NCBI RefSeq assembly: GCF_019100495.1
Contig: NZ_JAHRVA010000001.1
Span: 1,109,345-1,173,344 of the forward strand
Direction: 5' to 3'
DNA length: 64,000 nt
Source: Falsochrobactrum tianjinense
GTDB taxonomy: Bacteria > Pseudomonadota > Alphaproteobacteria > Rhizobiales > Rhizobiaceae
Shown: piece by piece, positions 56,601-64,000 of the stretch
Layout of the letters: each line of letters begins with the position of its first letter
Position numbering within the stretch: the first letter of the stretch is position 1
Position numbers and translations under genes: made by a program
The notes under the pieces: generated by a model
Told to the model about the DNA's origin: nothing
Databases searched by the model: none
The model's input: only the letters and a program-made list of their open reading frames with translations

Positions 56601-58589
56601 TCAAAGGTCGATTCCGTCATCGGGGTTCAGCGCCACCTGCCGCGCGACCATCCTCATGCGCTGGCGCATGGCGCGGGCCTTGGCCGCGTCAACGTCCGGC
56701 TCGTCGTCCAGAAACTCGAACTCCTGTTCGGGCGACGGCGGCGGCGCGATCACTTCCTCATGTTCGGGCAATTCCGGCTCGCGGCGGATGCCGGCATTGG
56801 CCGGATCGCCTTCGGCCGCGCGTTCGGGGTCTGTCGCGGAACGGCTTTCCGCCGCGACCACGCGGCCGGACCAGTCATCGGTCGATGGGCCGGGCGCCAA
56901 CGGAGCGGCGACCAGATCGGGCGGGGTCAGGATGCGTTCCTGCAACCGCGCGTCCTCGAAATAACGGGCCTTGGTGGCGCGGATCGGCGGGGTTCCCGCG
57001 ACCATCACGATTTCGTCCGTGGGCGGAAGCTGCATGATCTCGCCGGGCGTAAGCAGCGGCCGGGCCGTCTCCTGCCGCGACACCATGAGATGCCCGAGCC
57101 ACGGGGCCAATCTGTGCCCGGCGTAGTTTGTGGAATCGCGCAACTCGGTCGCGGTGCCGAGTGCGTCGCTCACCCGCTTGGCCGTCCTTTCGTCGTTCGT
57201 GGCGAAGCTGACGCGGACGTGGCAATTGTCGAGGATCGCGTTGTTTGGCCCATAGGCGCGCTCGATCTGGTTGAGGCTCTGCGCAATCAGCAAGCCTTTG
57301 ATTCCATACCCCGCCATGAAGGCGAGCGCCGATTCAAAGAAGTCGAGCCGGCCGAGCGCCGGAAACTCGTCCAGCATCAACAGCAGGCGATGGCGCTTGC
57401 CGGAGGTGGTCAATTCCTCGGTCAAGCGCCTGCCGATCTGGTTGAGGATCAGGCGGATGAGCGGCTTGGTGCGGTTGATGTCGGATGGCGGCACGACCAG
57501 ATAGAGCGTGACGGGCTGGCGGCTGCCGACCAGATCGGCAATGCGCCAGTCGCATCGTGCCGTCACCCGCGCCACCACGGGATCGCGGTAGAGTCCGAGA
57601 AAGGACATGGCTGTGGAAAGGACGCCGCTGCGCTCGTTCTCGCTCTTGTTCAGCAGCTCGCGGGCTGACGACGCGATGACGGGATGAACGCCAGCCTCGC
57701 CGAGATGCGGCATGTCCATCATGGCGCGCAAGGTCGCCTCGACCGGGCGGCGCGGATCGGACAGGAAATTGGCGACGCCTGCCAGCGTCTTGTCCTTCTC
57801 CGCATAGAGAACATGCAGGATCGCGCCGACAAGCAGGCTATGGCTGGTCTTTTCCCAATGGTTGCGCTTGTCGAGGCTGCCTTCGGGATCGACCAGAATA
57901 TCCGCGATGTTCTGCACGTCGCGGACTTCCCATTCGCCCTGCCGCACCTCCAGCAACGGGTTGTAGGCGGACGATCTGGCATTGGTCGGATCGAATAACA
58001 GGACGCGGCCGTGCTTGGCGCGGAAGCCGGCTGTGAGCGTCCAGTTCTCGCCTTTTATGTCGTGGACGATGGCGGATGCGGGCCATGTCAGCAGCGTCGG
58101 CACCACCAGCCCGACACCCTTGCCGCTGCGCGTCGGGGCGAAGCATAGGACATGCTCGGGACCGTCATGGCGTAGATAGTCCCGGTCGTATCGGCCGAGC
58201 AGGACGCCATCGGGGCCGAGCAATCCGGCCGCGCGGATTTCCCTGTCCTCGGCCCATCGCGCCGATCCGTAGGTCGCGACGTTGCGCGCCTCTCGTGCCC
58301 GGATGATCGACATGAAGATGGCGGCGGCGATGGCGAGGAAACCGCCCGATACCGCGATGATGCCGCCCTCGACGAAGATCGCGGGCGCATAGGCGTCGAA
58401 CGAAAACCACCACCAGAAGAAGGCGGGCGGATAATGGATCGGCAGGCCCGCCAGCTCGAACCACGGTGCTCCAAGCTGCGGCTGGAAGCCGAGGCGGAAC
58501 GCCGTCCATTGCGTCGCTGCCCACACCATCACCAGAACGATGGTGAAGACTACGGCGATTTGACCCCAAAGGATTCGGCCTCCGCGCAA
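56601..58589 (-). CDS. traG: Conjugal transfer coupling protein TraG (VirD4-like)
   Basis: A 662-residue type IV coupling protein that links the relaxase-DNA complex to the mating channel and pumps DNA. Two N-terminal transmembrane regions (residues about 10-30 and 55-97) precede the ATPase domain. Walker A is APTRSGKGVG near 151-160, and Walker B is in LLLMLDEFPALGRL. The C-terminal tail is acidic. It heads the traG-copG pair. Confidence 0.96.
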   Translation of the reverse strand: MRGGRILWGQIAVVFTIVLVMVWAATQWTAFRLGFQPQLGAPWFELAGLPIHYPPAFFWWWFSFDAYAPAIFVEGGIIAVSGGFLAIAAAIFMSIIRAREARNVATYGSARWAEDREIRAAGLLGPDGVLLGRYDRDYLRHDGPEHVLCFAPTRSGKGVGLVVPTLLTWPASAIVHDIKGENWTLTAGFRAKHGRVLLFDPTNARSSAYNPLLEVRQGEWEVRDVQNIADILVDPEGSLDKRNHWEKTSHSLLVGAILHVLYAEKDKTLAGVANFLSDPRRPVEATLRAMMDMPHLGEAGVHPVIASSARELLNKSENERSGVLSTAMSFLGLYRDPVVARVTARCDWRIADLVGSRQPVTLYLVVPPSDINRTKPLIRLILNQIGRRLTEELTTSGKRHRLLLMLDEFPALGRLDFFESALAFMAGYGIKGLLIAQSLNQIERAYGPNNAILDNCHVRVSFATNDERTAKRVSDALGTATELRDSTNYAGHRLAPWLGHLMVSRQETARPLLTPGEIMQLPPTDEIVMVAGTPPIRATKARYFEDARLQERILTPPDLVAAPLAPGPSTDDWSGRVVAAESRSATDPERAAEGDPANAGIRREPELPEHEEVIAPPPSPEQEFEFLDDEPDVDAAKARAMRQRMRMVARQVALNPDDGIDL

Positions 58590-58689
58590 TGCAGGCTCCA
58601 GTCGGCAAAAGAGACGGAGCCGATCAGAGAGTAGGCAAAATCGGGACAGGCAACAGGAAAGCGGTTGCCGGAGGGCTGCCGGATACTAT

Positions 58690-58707
58690 CGGCGGTAAAT
58701 AGGACGG
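58690..58707. promoter_or_regulatory. 18-bp transfer-operon motif, copy upstream of traG
   Basis: CGGCGGTAAATAGGACGG (plus strand), 101-118 bp before the traG start and between lysR and traG. It differs from the copy upstream of trbB at one base. Confidence 0.55.
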
Positions 58708-58719
58708 ATTCCCTTCACG

Positions 58720-59718
58720 CTATCCGGTCGAGTGGTCTCTGCCGCGCAACTGGCCGGGCGAATCGCCCCAACGGTTCATTCGGTCTGCAAGGTTGAGCAG
58801 GTTGCGAAGCGCGGCGCTGCGATTGAACGGCGACCAGACGGCGGTAAAGGCAACCGGCTCTGGTTCATCCGCAAAAGGTAGGAAGACGATTCCGGTCGTC
58901 GGCAGCAGCGCCGTGGCCGCGCCGACGATGGTGATGCCGAAGCCCTGTCCTACCATGGTCAGCATTGTTCCACGCTCCACATCGAAGCGCAGGATCGACG
59001 GCGCGGGCCAGCGTCCGGCATGGCGCAGCACGATATGGTCGTGGACTTGCGGGCCAGTGCCGCCATAGCGGACAAGGAAGGTCTCGCCAGCCAGATCGGT
59101 CCATGTGATTGCCGACTGCCCGGCAAGGCGATGTTGTTCCGGCAGCACCGCCACCAGCGGCTCGGTCCAGATCGGGCGAGTATGGCAGTCGGGCAGATCG
59201 GGCGTGCCGGCGACAAACGCCACGTCCAGCCGGTCGGCGCGAAGCTGCATGACCGCATCGCGGGCCGTGCCTTCGGTCATCTCGACCTCGATGCCGGGAT
59301 GGTCTTCCCGGTATTGCGCGATCAGATCGGCAAGGAAGCTGCCGGGGATCAGGGCATGGATGCCGATGCGCAGGCGTCCCCATTTCCCTGCCGCCGTCAT
59401 GCTCGCGGTCTTCACCGCATGGTCGAGCTGATCGACGCCGGCAGCTATCCGCTCGACGAAGTGGCGTCCGGCCTCGGTCAGTCGCACGCCCCGAGCATGA
59501 CGCTCGAACAGGAGGACGCCAAGGTCTTCCTCCAGCGCCTTCACGCGGGCGCTGACGCTGGATTGCGCCACGCCGAGCGCGCTGGCGGCGTGGCGGAAGT
59601 TTAGATATTCGGCGACGGCGAGCGTTTGGATCAGCGATGCGAGGGGAATGCGCGATCCTAGCGGACTCGGCACCCCCCACTGATGGTCGTTCATTGATAC
59701 GTTATGTCGCCGCCGCAT
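58720..59718 (-). CDS. LysR-family transcriptional regulator
   Basis: A 332-residue LysR protein: the N-terminal winged helix (LNFRHAASALGVAQSSVSA near residues 36-54) is followed by a full substrate-binding domain. LysR genes occupy this position next to traG in many trb-type elements, so it may control transfer genes; the effector is unknown. Its ATG at 59718 has GAGGTGGCGAGAAG upstream, and 59694 is an alternative. It begins 12 bp after a TetR-gene stop, and a decayed relative of its 5' end lies at 61,248-61,365. Confidence 0.9.
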   Translation of the reverse strand: MRRRHNVSMNDHQWGVPSPLGSRIPLASLIQTLAVAEYLNFRHAASALGVAQSSVSARVKALEEDLGVLLFERHARGVRLTEAGRHFVERIAAGVDQLDHAVKTASMTAAGKWGRLRIGIHALIPGSFLADLIAQYREDHPGIEVEMTEGTARDAVMQLRADRLDVAFVAGTPDLPDCHTRPIWTEPLVAVLPEQHRLAGQSAITWTDLAGETFLVRYGGTGPQVHDHIVLRHAGRWPAPSILRFDVERGTMLTMVGQGFGITIVGAATALLPTTGIVFLPFADEPEPVAFTAVWSPFNRSAALRNLLNLADRMNRWGDSPGQLRGRDHSTG

Positions 59719-59730
59719 CTTCTCGCCACC

Positions 59731-60423
59731 TCATGAGGCGGCGAAGGAACGGATTATCCAGCTCAACCCGCGAGAATAGCTTTCATCCCAGTCGTCGGGT
59801 TCACCTTCGACCCGTGATGAGAGGGACGGATACTTGGCTGCATTTTCCCGAAGAAAAGAGGCAACACGGGCGCGGGTTGCTGATTCATTACCCGCTTGCC
59901 ACGCTACTTGTGTGGCGACCGATCCGAGCATGAAGTTGGATAACGTATATCCGGCATGAATAACTTCGATTTCCGGCAAGCCCGTCCCCATGAGGGTCGC
60001 GCGCAGATGTTCGGATCGAGCCAACGCATTAGGGCCGAGCAACGGCCGAAATCCCACCAGACTGGTTGACCAAGGATGCCTTAGAAGTGTCTGCCGCCAG
60101 TCGGTTAGAAAGCGGACCAGTTCTTTGTCCCATTCCAACGCCACCGTCGGAAGCGAAATCTCCCCAAGAACACTGTCCAGCGCGAGTTCAAGCACGTCGT
60201 CGCGTGTCTCTACATACCAGTAGAGCGATGTAGCGCCCGCGTTCAATCGCGCCGCCAGCTTGCGGATGGTCAGTCCATTTTGGCCCTCGGAGTCGAGAAT
60301 CTCGACGGCTGCTTGGACGATGCGCTCTCGTGTCAGTGCTGGAACGTCGCGCGAACGCTTGGGGGGTTTTAGCCAGATCGTCGGCGAGCCAAGGTCCGTT
60401 TTCGATGATCCGGCTTTCGCCAT
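59731..60423 (-). CDS. TetR-family regulator
   Basis: A 230-residue TetR-type repressor. The helix-turn-helix is near residues 50-75 (GLTIRKLAARLNAGATSLYWYVETRDDVLE), resembling the TetR class with the TetR_C_1 domain found in tetracycline-type repressors. The C-terminus is helical and could bind a small molecule. The gene diverges from the GNAT gene across 172 bp containing a palindrome, so it probably controls that gene, itself, or both. Confidence 0.88.
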   Translation of the reverse strand: MAKAGSSKTDLGSPTIWLKPPKRSRDVPALTRERIVQAAVEILDSEGQNGLTIRKLAARLNAGATSLYWYVETRDDVLELALDSVLGEISLPTVALEWDKELVRFLTDWRQTLLRHPWSTSLVGFRPLLGPNALARSEHLRATLMGTGLPEIEVIHAGYTLSNFMLGSVATQVAWQAGNESATRARVASFLRENAAKYPSLSSRVEGEPDDWDESYSRGLSWIIRSFAAS

Positions 60424-60478
60424 TGCCCCCTCCGACAGCCTTGACAGTCAAACACATCGTAGTGCATCACTCTATCAA

Positions 60479-60493
60479 TCGAACACCGTTCGA
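60479..60493. promoter_or_regulatory. Palindrome between the TetR and GNAT genes
   Basis: TCGAAC-ACC-GTTCGA is a perfect 6-3-6 inverted repeat, 56 bp from the TetR start and about 103 bp from the GNAT start. It is a candidate TetR operator. Confidence 0.4.
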
Positions 60494-60595
60494 GTCAACG
60501 GATCGCCGATCCTTTACGACTGGCACTAGCCGCAGCGAAAGCCAGCGATGGGTTGCGCCGAGGCTGAATTAATCCAACCAACAACGGAGGCAAGA

Positions 60596-61168
60596 ATGGG
60601 CAATCCGAAGGGCGCTTTGGACTTATCGGCAGATCGAGATTTTCTCTCGGTTTTGCCGATCTCGGATGGCCTGGTGACGATCAGAGCCATGTCAGATGCA
60701 GACGCGGAAGCTTACGCTGCCGGGACAAACGATGCTCTGGTCAAGCATTTCGCTCACTTGCCGTTGGAAGAATATACGCCGCAAATTGTTCGTGACATGA
60801 TCCAAGGGGCGATTGCGGACGGTCTGCGCGATGGAACCTTGGCCGTCCTGACAATTTCCGATGCAGGTTCGGATTCATTCCTCGGCAGTTTGGTGTTCTT
60901 TGACGTCAAGCCAGATGATGCGGAAATTGGCTATTGGGTAGGACCTGAGCATCGTGGCCGAAGGGTGTCAGGCCACGCGCTTACGCTGGCCAAGGACATG
61001 GCCCGCAAGCTGCGCCTGAAAAATCTCCGCGCGAGAACGGTTCAGGAAAACCCTGCGTCTGAGAGGGTGCTTCTCCGCGCCGGGTTTAAACAGGTGGGCG
61101 AAGCTCGGCCGGAGATTGTTCCTTCCGGCAAGACCGAAATGAGCGTGAACTATCTCGCCGAACTGTGA
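60596..61168 (+). CDS. GNAT-family N-acetyltransferase
   Basis: A 190-residue acetyltransferase of the RimJ/RimL-like GNAT branch. The fold markers are VTIRAMSDADAEAYAAG at the start and EIGYWVGPEHRGRRVSGHALTLAKDMA, with the CoA-binding R/Q-x-x-G/A loop. The end reads TVQENPASERVLLRAGFKQVGE. The substrate may be a ribosomal protein, amino acid or antibiotic, and none can be chosen. ATG 60596 follows GGAGGCAAGA and is preferred over 60548. It is probably cargo regulated by the divergent TetR gene. Confidence 0.88.
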   Translation: MGNPKGALDLSADRDFLSVLPISDGLVTIRAMSDADAEAYAAGTNDALVKHFAHLPLEEYTPQIVRDMIQGAIADGLRDGTLAVLTISDAGSDSFLGSLVFFDVKPDDAEIGYWVGPEHRGRRVSGHALTLAKDMARKLRLKNLRARTVQENPASERVLLRAGFKQVGEARPEIVPSGKTEMSVNYLAEL

Positions 61169-61214
61169 GCAGGATGCGGCATCAAGCTGCCTCTCCGACT
61201 GCCTGAGACGCCAA

Positions 61215-61242
61215 ACTATCTCGTATCCAGAGATAGTGTTTT
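61215..61242 (+). terminator. Terminator-like hairpin after the GNAT gene
   Basis: ACTATCTC (61215-61222) and GAGATAGT (61230-61237) form an 8-bp stem with a 7-base loop, followed by GTTTTC, 47 bp after the GNAT stop. Confidence 0.55.
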
Positions 61243-61247
61243 CACTC

Positions 61248-61365
61248 GCGCCGAGGCTGGATTGCGCCACGCCGAGCGCGTTGGCGGCGTGGCGGAAACT
61301 CGTGTCTGGATTAGGGAGGCCATGGGAATGCGCGACCCGAGCGAGGTCGGTATCCCCATTGGCGC
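61248..61365 (-). pseudogene. Decayed 5' fragment of a second lysR gene
   Basis: On the minus strand this stretch reads as the helix-turn-helix of a LysR protein (FRHAANALGVAQSS) and matches the intact lysR at about 59,556-59,680. I count about 47 of 51 identical bases over the best block, then a patchy match up to the lysR start region with a gap near 20 bases. The reading breaks off after SLGA, so the rest of the gene is lost. The orientation is the same as the intact copy. Confidence 0.75.
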
Positions 61366-61502
61366 TTAATCTGCGTGGCTGAACGTCGTCGCCGCACGAG
61401 TCAGTTCCTGACGTTTCTAACTACGGCCGATCTCGAACGACGTAGAAGCTGCGCGGTAGTTTTCAGAAATTGTGCAAGTTGTTGCTGCGCCACGACTATC
61501 CC

Positions 61503-62128
61503 TTAGCTTGCTAACTCATCGCAAGCCTTCTGCAATTCATTGATTAACCGCCCAGCATGAAAGCCATCACAAACAGCGTGGTGCACTTGTACGGCCAGCG
61601 GGACGAAAATCTTGTCACCTTTAGTGTAATACTTACCAATAGTAAACATTGGTGCGAAAAAGTTGTTTATGCTGGGAAAATTGAAATCAAAACTGGTGAA
61701 GCTCGTCCATGGATTGGCTGACACATAGAAAATATTCTCAACAAATCCCTTAGGAAAATACGAGTAGTTGCTTAGATTCGCTCCCCTATCTTTTTCGAAT
61801 TCAGAAACAAACTGATCAAAATTACTGTGATAAATGCTCCACAATGAGGAAAATGTTTCGGTTTCAGGGTGAAAGATCGTATAGCTAGGATGGACAATAT
61901 CCCAAACGATTAGCTTGCCATCTTGAATTCTGCGAATCTATTCACCGTTTTTGCAATAACGTGAATAATACACGGGTAGAACTTATATCCATTGGATTTC
62001 ACATGCTCAAGCAGCTTGGTGATATCCAATTGAACCGTCTGACTAAACGTGCATTGCCCTACAGAACTTAAAACCTCAAAATGCTCCTTCCTCCCCCAGC
62101 TCGAAACATCAAATTCTGAATAACTCAT
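61503..62128 (-). pseudogene. cat: Chloramphenicol acetyltransferase (CatA-type), frameshifted
   Basis: Two readings, 62128-61910 and 61844-61503, together make nearly a whole CatA-type enzyme, which acetylates chloramphenicol. The N-part has [21 protein letters not shown] and the C-part the catalytic HHAVCDGFH. Between them the frame changes: after AEFKMA comes a stop, while KDGKLIVWD continues in another frame. Compared with CatA proteins (MALKDxEL) about four residues plus one base are missing, consistent with a 13-bp deletion. The gene is much more AT-rich than its neighbours, indicating distant origin. It is probably inactive. Confidence 0.88.
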
Positions 62129-62182
62129 ACTATCGGTCCCTTGCTTGCTAGCGCCCTGCGGTTCGCTTTTTGAATTCCTTGA

Positions 62183-62887
62183 TCAGTGGACCCTCAAACC
62201 CATTTCAGCGAGAAGAGTGCCGGCTTGTTCGGGCGAGATCGTCGCCCCTTTGAATCTGCGAGCGTCATTGAGCCGAATGCCTCCAAGGTCTGCGCCGCGC
62301 AAATCAGCACCCTCGAAACGGGCATCGACGAGATTTGCTTCTCTGAGGCTCGAACGGGAGAAGACCGCTTCGCGAAAATCGCATCCTGTGAGGTCGGCCA
62401 TGCTTAAATCCACGTGTTCGATCTCCACCTTACGAAACGAAACACCCGGGAGGCGCGCCGCCGACAGGATGGTTTCCTTGAAGGTGACGGAATTGGTGCG
62501 CGCTCTGGTGAAGTCGGCGCCGGTGAGCTTGCAGCCGACAAAGCACGCCTGAGTGAGGGTCGCGCCCCCGAACTTACCGTTGTTGAAATCGCATTTCTCG
62601 ATGGTCGCTTCGACAAGCCTTACTGCCGTGAAATCGACGTACGCTCCCCGGCAACTGACGAACGCCGCCTCGTCAAGCGTGGCGCCGGTGAAATTGGTGC
62701 GCTTCAAAATACAATCTTGAAAGCGCCACCCGGTCATGTCGAGGTTGGAAAGGTCGCTCTCTTCCAAATCACAGTTCAGGAGACGTATCGGCCGCTTCGC
62801 GGCTCCCATAGCCGCGATCTCGGAGCGGGATGGTGAGCCGTTGCTGATCGTCTCAATGCCTGCGTCCGGCGCTGTATGTATCGTCAT
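62183..62887 (-). CDS. Pentapeptide-repeat protein (Qnr-like)
   Basis: A 234-residue protein made of about 30 pentapeptide repeats of the A(D/N)LXX type (CDLEESDLSNLDMTGWRF, ADLTGCDFREAVF, ANLVDARFEGADLRGADLGG), which fold into a right-handed four-sided beta helix. Such DNA-mimicking proteins (Qnr, MfpA) protect gyrase and topoisomerase from quinolones or toxins; this is inferred from fold only. ATG 62887 is taken because the longer reading to 63280 only shadows the divergent TetR gene. It shares a palindrome-bearing promoter region with that regulator. Confidence 0.85.
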   Translation of the reverse strand: MTIHTAPDAGIETISNGSPSRSEIAAMGAAKRPIRLLNCDLEESDLSNLDMTGWRFQDCILKRTNFTGATLDEAAFVSCRGAYVDFTAVRLVEATIEKCDFNNGKFGGATLTQACFVGCKLTGADFTRARTNSVTFKETILSAARLPGVSFRKVEIEHVDLSMADLTGCDFREAVFSRSSLREANLVDARFEGADLRGADLGGIRLNDARRFKGATISPEQAGTLLAEMGLRVH

Positions 62888-62929
62888 GAAAAGGCCTACT
62901 GGAGATATTGGCACGGAGTCGGTACAGTG

Positions 62930-62949
62930 ATCAATATGAACATATTTAT
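62930..62949. promoter_or_regulatory. Palindromic operator candidate between the pentapeptide-repeat and TetR genes
   Basis: ATCAATATG (62930-62938), AA, CATATTTAT (62941-62949) is an inverted repeat with 9-base arms and one mismatch. It sits directly before the TetR start and about 45-60 bp from the pentapeptide-repeat gene, a good position to control both. Confidence 0.5.
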
Positions 62950-62963
62950 TGGAATGGACAAGC

Positions 62964-63500
62964 GTGAGCCGAGCCAAGAGAATTGACGAGAACGCGATCC
63001 TCGACGCCGCAGAGGAGGTCATTCGGGAAAACGGCGCGGGTGGCCTGACCATCGATGCCGTCGCCCGCAAGGCCGGGGTGTCAGTTGGAGGGCTGCAATA
63101 TTCCTTCCGCTCAAAGGACGCCCTTATCGCCGCAATGTTCGAAAGATGGGGCCGCGAATACGAAGTCGATCTAGCCTCTCTCCATCCTGAGCCTGTCGAC
63201 GCCCTCGGTGAAGTACGGCGCGACATCATTTTCGACTTCAAGCAAAGTGTGGTCGCAAAGAAGAAGGCGGCCAGCATCATTGCTGCGCTTCTTCAATCGC
63301 CGGAGCACATGACGCAGGTGAGAAACTGGTATCAGAGCCGCCTGCGCGGCGTGGACATGTCAACAAAAGAAGGTCGCAACGCACGGGTGGCCTTCCTGGC
63401 TGCCGAAGGCGCTTTCATGCTCCGGTTCATGGGGCTGCGCGAAATAGGCGACAGCGAGTGGGACGAGATTTTCGATGACGTTCTTGCGCTGTTGGACTGA
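62964..63500 (+). CDS. TetR-family regulator of the pentapeptide-repeat gene
   Basis: A 178-residue TetR/AcrR-type repressor. The HTH is near residues 25-55 (GGLTIDAVARKAGVSVGGLQYSFRSKDALI). A short ligand-binding domain of the TetR_C type follows, with an EGAFMLRFMGL segment. The start could be TTG 62949 or GTG 62964; GTG is preferred because GGAA lies 10 bases upstream and MSRAKRID is a typical opening. It diverges from the pentapeptide-repeat gene, so it most likely represses that gene and itself. Confidence 0.85.
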   Translation: MSRAKRIDENAILDAAEEVIRENGAGGLTIDAVARKAGVSVGGLQYSFRSKDALIAAMFERWGREYEVDLASLHPEPVDALGEVRRDIIFDFKQSVVAKKKAASIIAALLQSPEHMTQVRNWYQSRLRGVDMSTKEGRNARVAFLAAEGAFMLRFMGLREIGDSEWDEIFDDVLALLD

Positions 63501-63610
63501 TTGGCGAGTTGATTGAGCCACGCAATGGTGCCTAATCTGGATTAAGAACTTGACGTTCCACGAGGGTGTTCTCAGATCACGAAACCCGCTACTTCAGGAC
63601 ATAAGCGACC

Positions 63611-64000
63611 TCAAATTCCCAGCCCCCTCTGCCGCCCCAGTTGCCACGACACCGATCCGCCCTGCACGACACCCATAACCTCGCGGCCGATCTGGCCGTC
63701 GATGACCGGCCGCCACGGGACAAGGGTGAACTCATGGGATTTCTCGACCACGGCGAACTTGCCGCTGGATAGCTGCACGGTACCGGTGAACTTGCCGCTG
63801 ACGCTTTCGCCGTCCGTGGTGGCGCGGAATGGAAGCGCCTTGCTCTCGGCCATCTCCGCGCCGATACGGGTAACCTCCCGCTCGCGCAAGGTGGCGAGAA
63901 GGTTGCGCCGATAGAAGATGCGACCGTCCCGCGCTTGGCTGGCGTCGTGCTGTTCGATATGATGCTTGCGGCGCTGCTCCATCGCCTCGCGCACCTGCTG
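63611..64000 (-). CDS. Conjugative relaxase, C-terminal end (DUF3363-type; 5' part outside window)
   Basis: The frame is open to the window edge, so only about 130 C-terminal residues are present. They include GRIFYRRNLLATLREREV, then VSGKFTGTVQLSSGKFAVVEK, and the ending GGSVSWQLGRQRGLGI, typical of DUF3363 relaxases (VirD2/TraI type) that nick the origin of transfer. The catalytic N-terminus cannot be seen here. It faces the traG/trb genes from across the cargo. Confidence 0.82.
   Translation of the reverse strand, partial: QQVREAMEQRRKHHIEQHDASQARDGRIFYRRNLLATLREREVTRIGAEMAESKALPFRATTDGESVSGKFTGTVQLSSGKFAVVEKSHEFTLVPWRPVIDGQIGREVMGVVQGGSVSWQLGRQRGLGI

Larger units (their letters stand above)
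61169..61502. other. Gene-free region with a terminator and a lysR remnant
   Basis: These 334 bases between the GNAT gene and the broken cat gene hold no intact gene. They contain a terminator-like hairpin (61215-61242), a decayed lysR 5' fragment (61248-61365), and about 135 bases of unrecognised sequence up to the cat gene. Confidence 0.6.

Noticed and set aside
62888..63280. Upstream extension of the pentapeptide-repeat protein
   Set aside because: The extra residues are antisense to the TetR gene, and repeats begin only after the ATG at 62887.
43033..64000. Insertion sequences or CRISPR arrays in the mobile region
   Set aside because: No transposase frame, terminal inverted repeats or regularly spaced repeats were found.

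Overview
The window looks like chromosome I of a Brucellaceae alphaproteobacterium of the Brucella/Ochrobactrum group. The basis is the recognisable BepC-type TolC, PopZ (DUF2497), the moaA - EamA - mobA - mobB cluster, the suf cluster and the general protein style. No database search was possible. The two halves differ sharply: about 1-43,000 is ordinary core chromosome, and about 43,006-64,000 is the left part of an integrative and conjugative element (ICE) that continues past the window's right end.

Core region. It opens with the C-terminal part of a class A penicillin-binding protein. Next come prfB (RF2, with its programmed +1 frameshift), a small secreted protein, a Bcp-type peroxiredoxin, a very large AsmA-like envelope protein, tyrS, anmK and an alpha/beta hydrolase. 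A Fe-S assembly cluster follows: IscS-like desulfurase, sufB, sufC, sufD, sufS and a DUF59/SufT gene, with sufA about 4 kb further on in the opposite orientation. After it lie a glycosyltransferase, tRNA-Thr(TGT), nadK, a DEAD-box helicase, an HMA metal-binding protein, a Pcm-like methyltransferase, bepC/tolC, popZ, valS and a FadL porin. Then come a beta-hydroxyacid dehydrogenase, a polar amino-acid ABC transporter without its ATPase, a molybdenum-cofactor cluster, a DUF971 gene, a class I fumarase, an L,D-transpeptidase, tRNA-Val(CAC) and tRNA-Arg(CCG). Several convergent gene pairs share clear bidirectional terminators.

Mobile region. The element abuts the 3' end of tRNA-Arg(CCG). A large serine recombinase gene reads toward the tRNA, and its last codons and stop lie inside it. 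Upstream of the recombinase in the same operon is a TumE-type toxin/HTH antitoxin pair. After a VOC-family gene comes a complete mating-pair module on the minus strand, in the order trbB-C-D-E-J-K-L-F-G-I plus a DUF2274 gene. It is preceded by traG (coupling protein), a CopG-type ribbon-helix-helix gene and a LysR regulator. The last bases hold the C-terminal end of a DUF3363-type relaxase.

Cargo between the lysR gene and the relaxase is a patchwork: a TetR regulator, a GNAT acetyltransferase, a decayed fragment of a second lysR gene, an AT-rich chloramphenicol acetyltransferase gene broken by what looks like a 13-bp slippage deletion, and a Qnr-like pentapeptide-repeat gene diverging from its own TetR regulator across a palindrome. 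Two near-identical 18-bp motifs sit at similar distances upstream of trbB and traG and may co-regulate transfer. I saw no CRISPR array and no complete insertion sequence.
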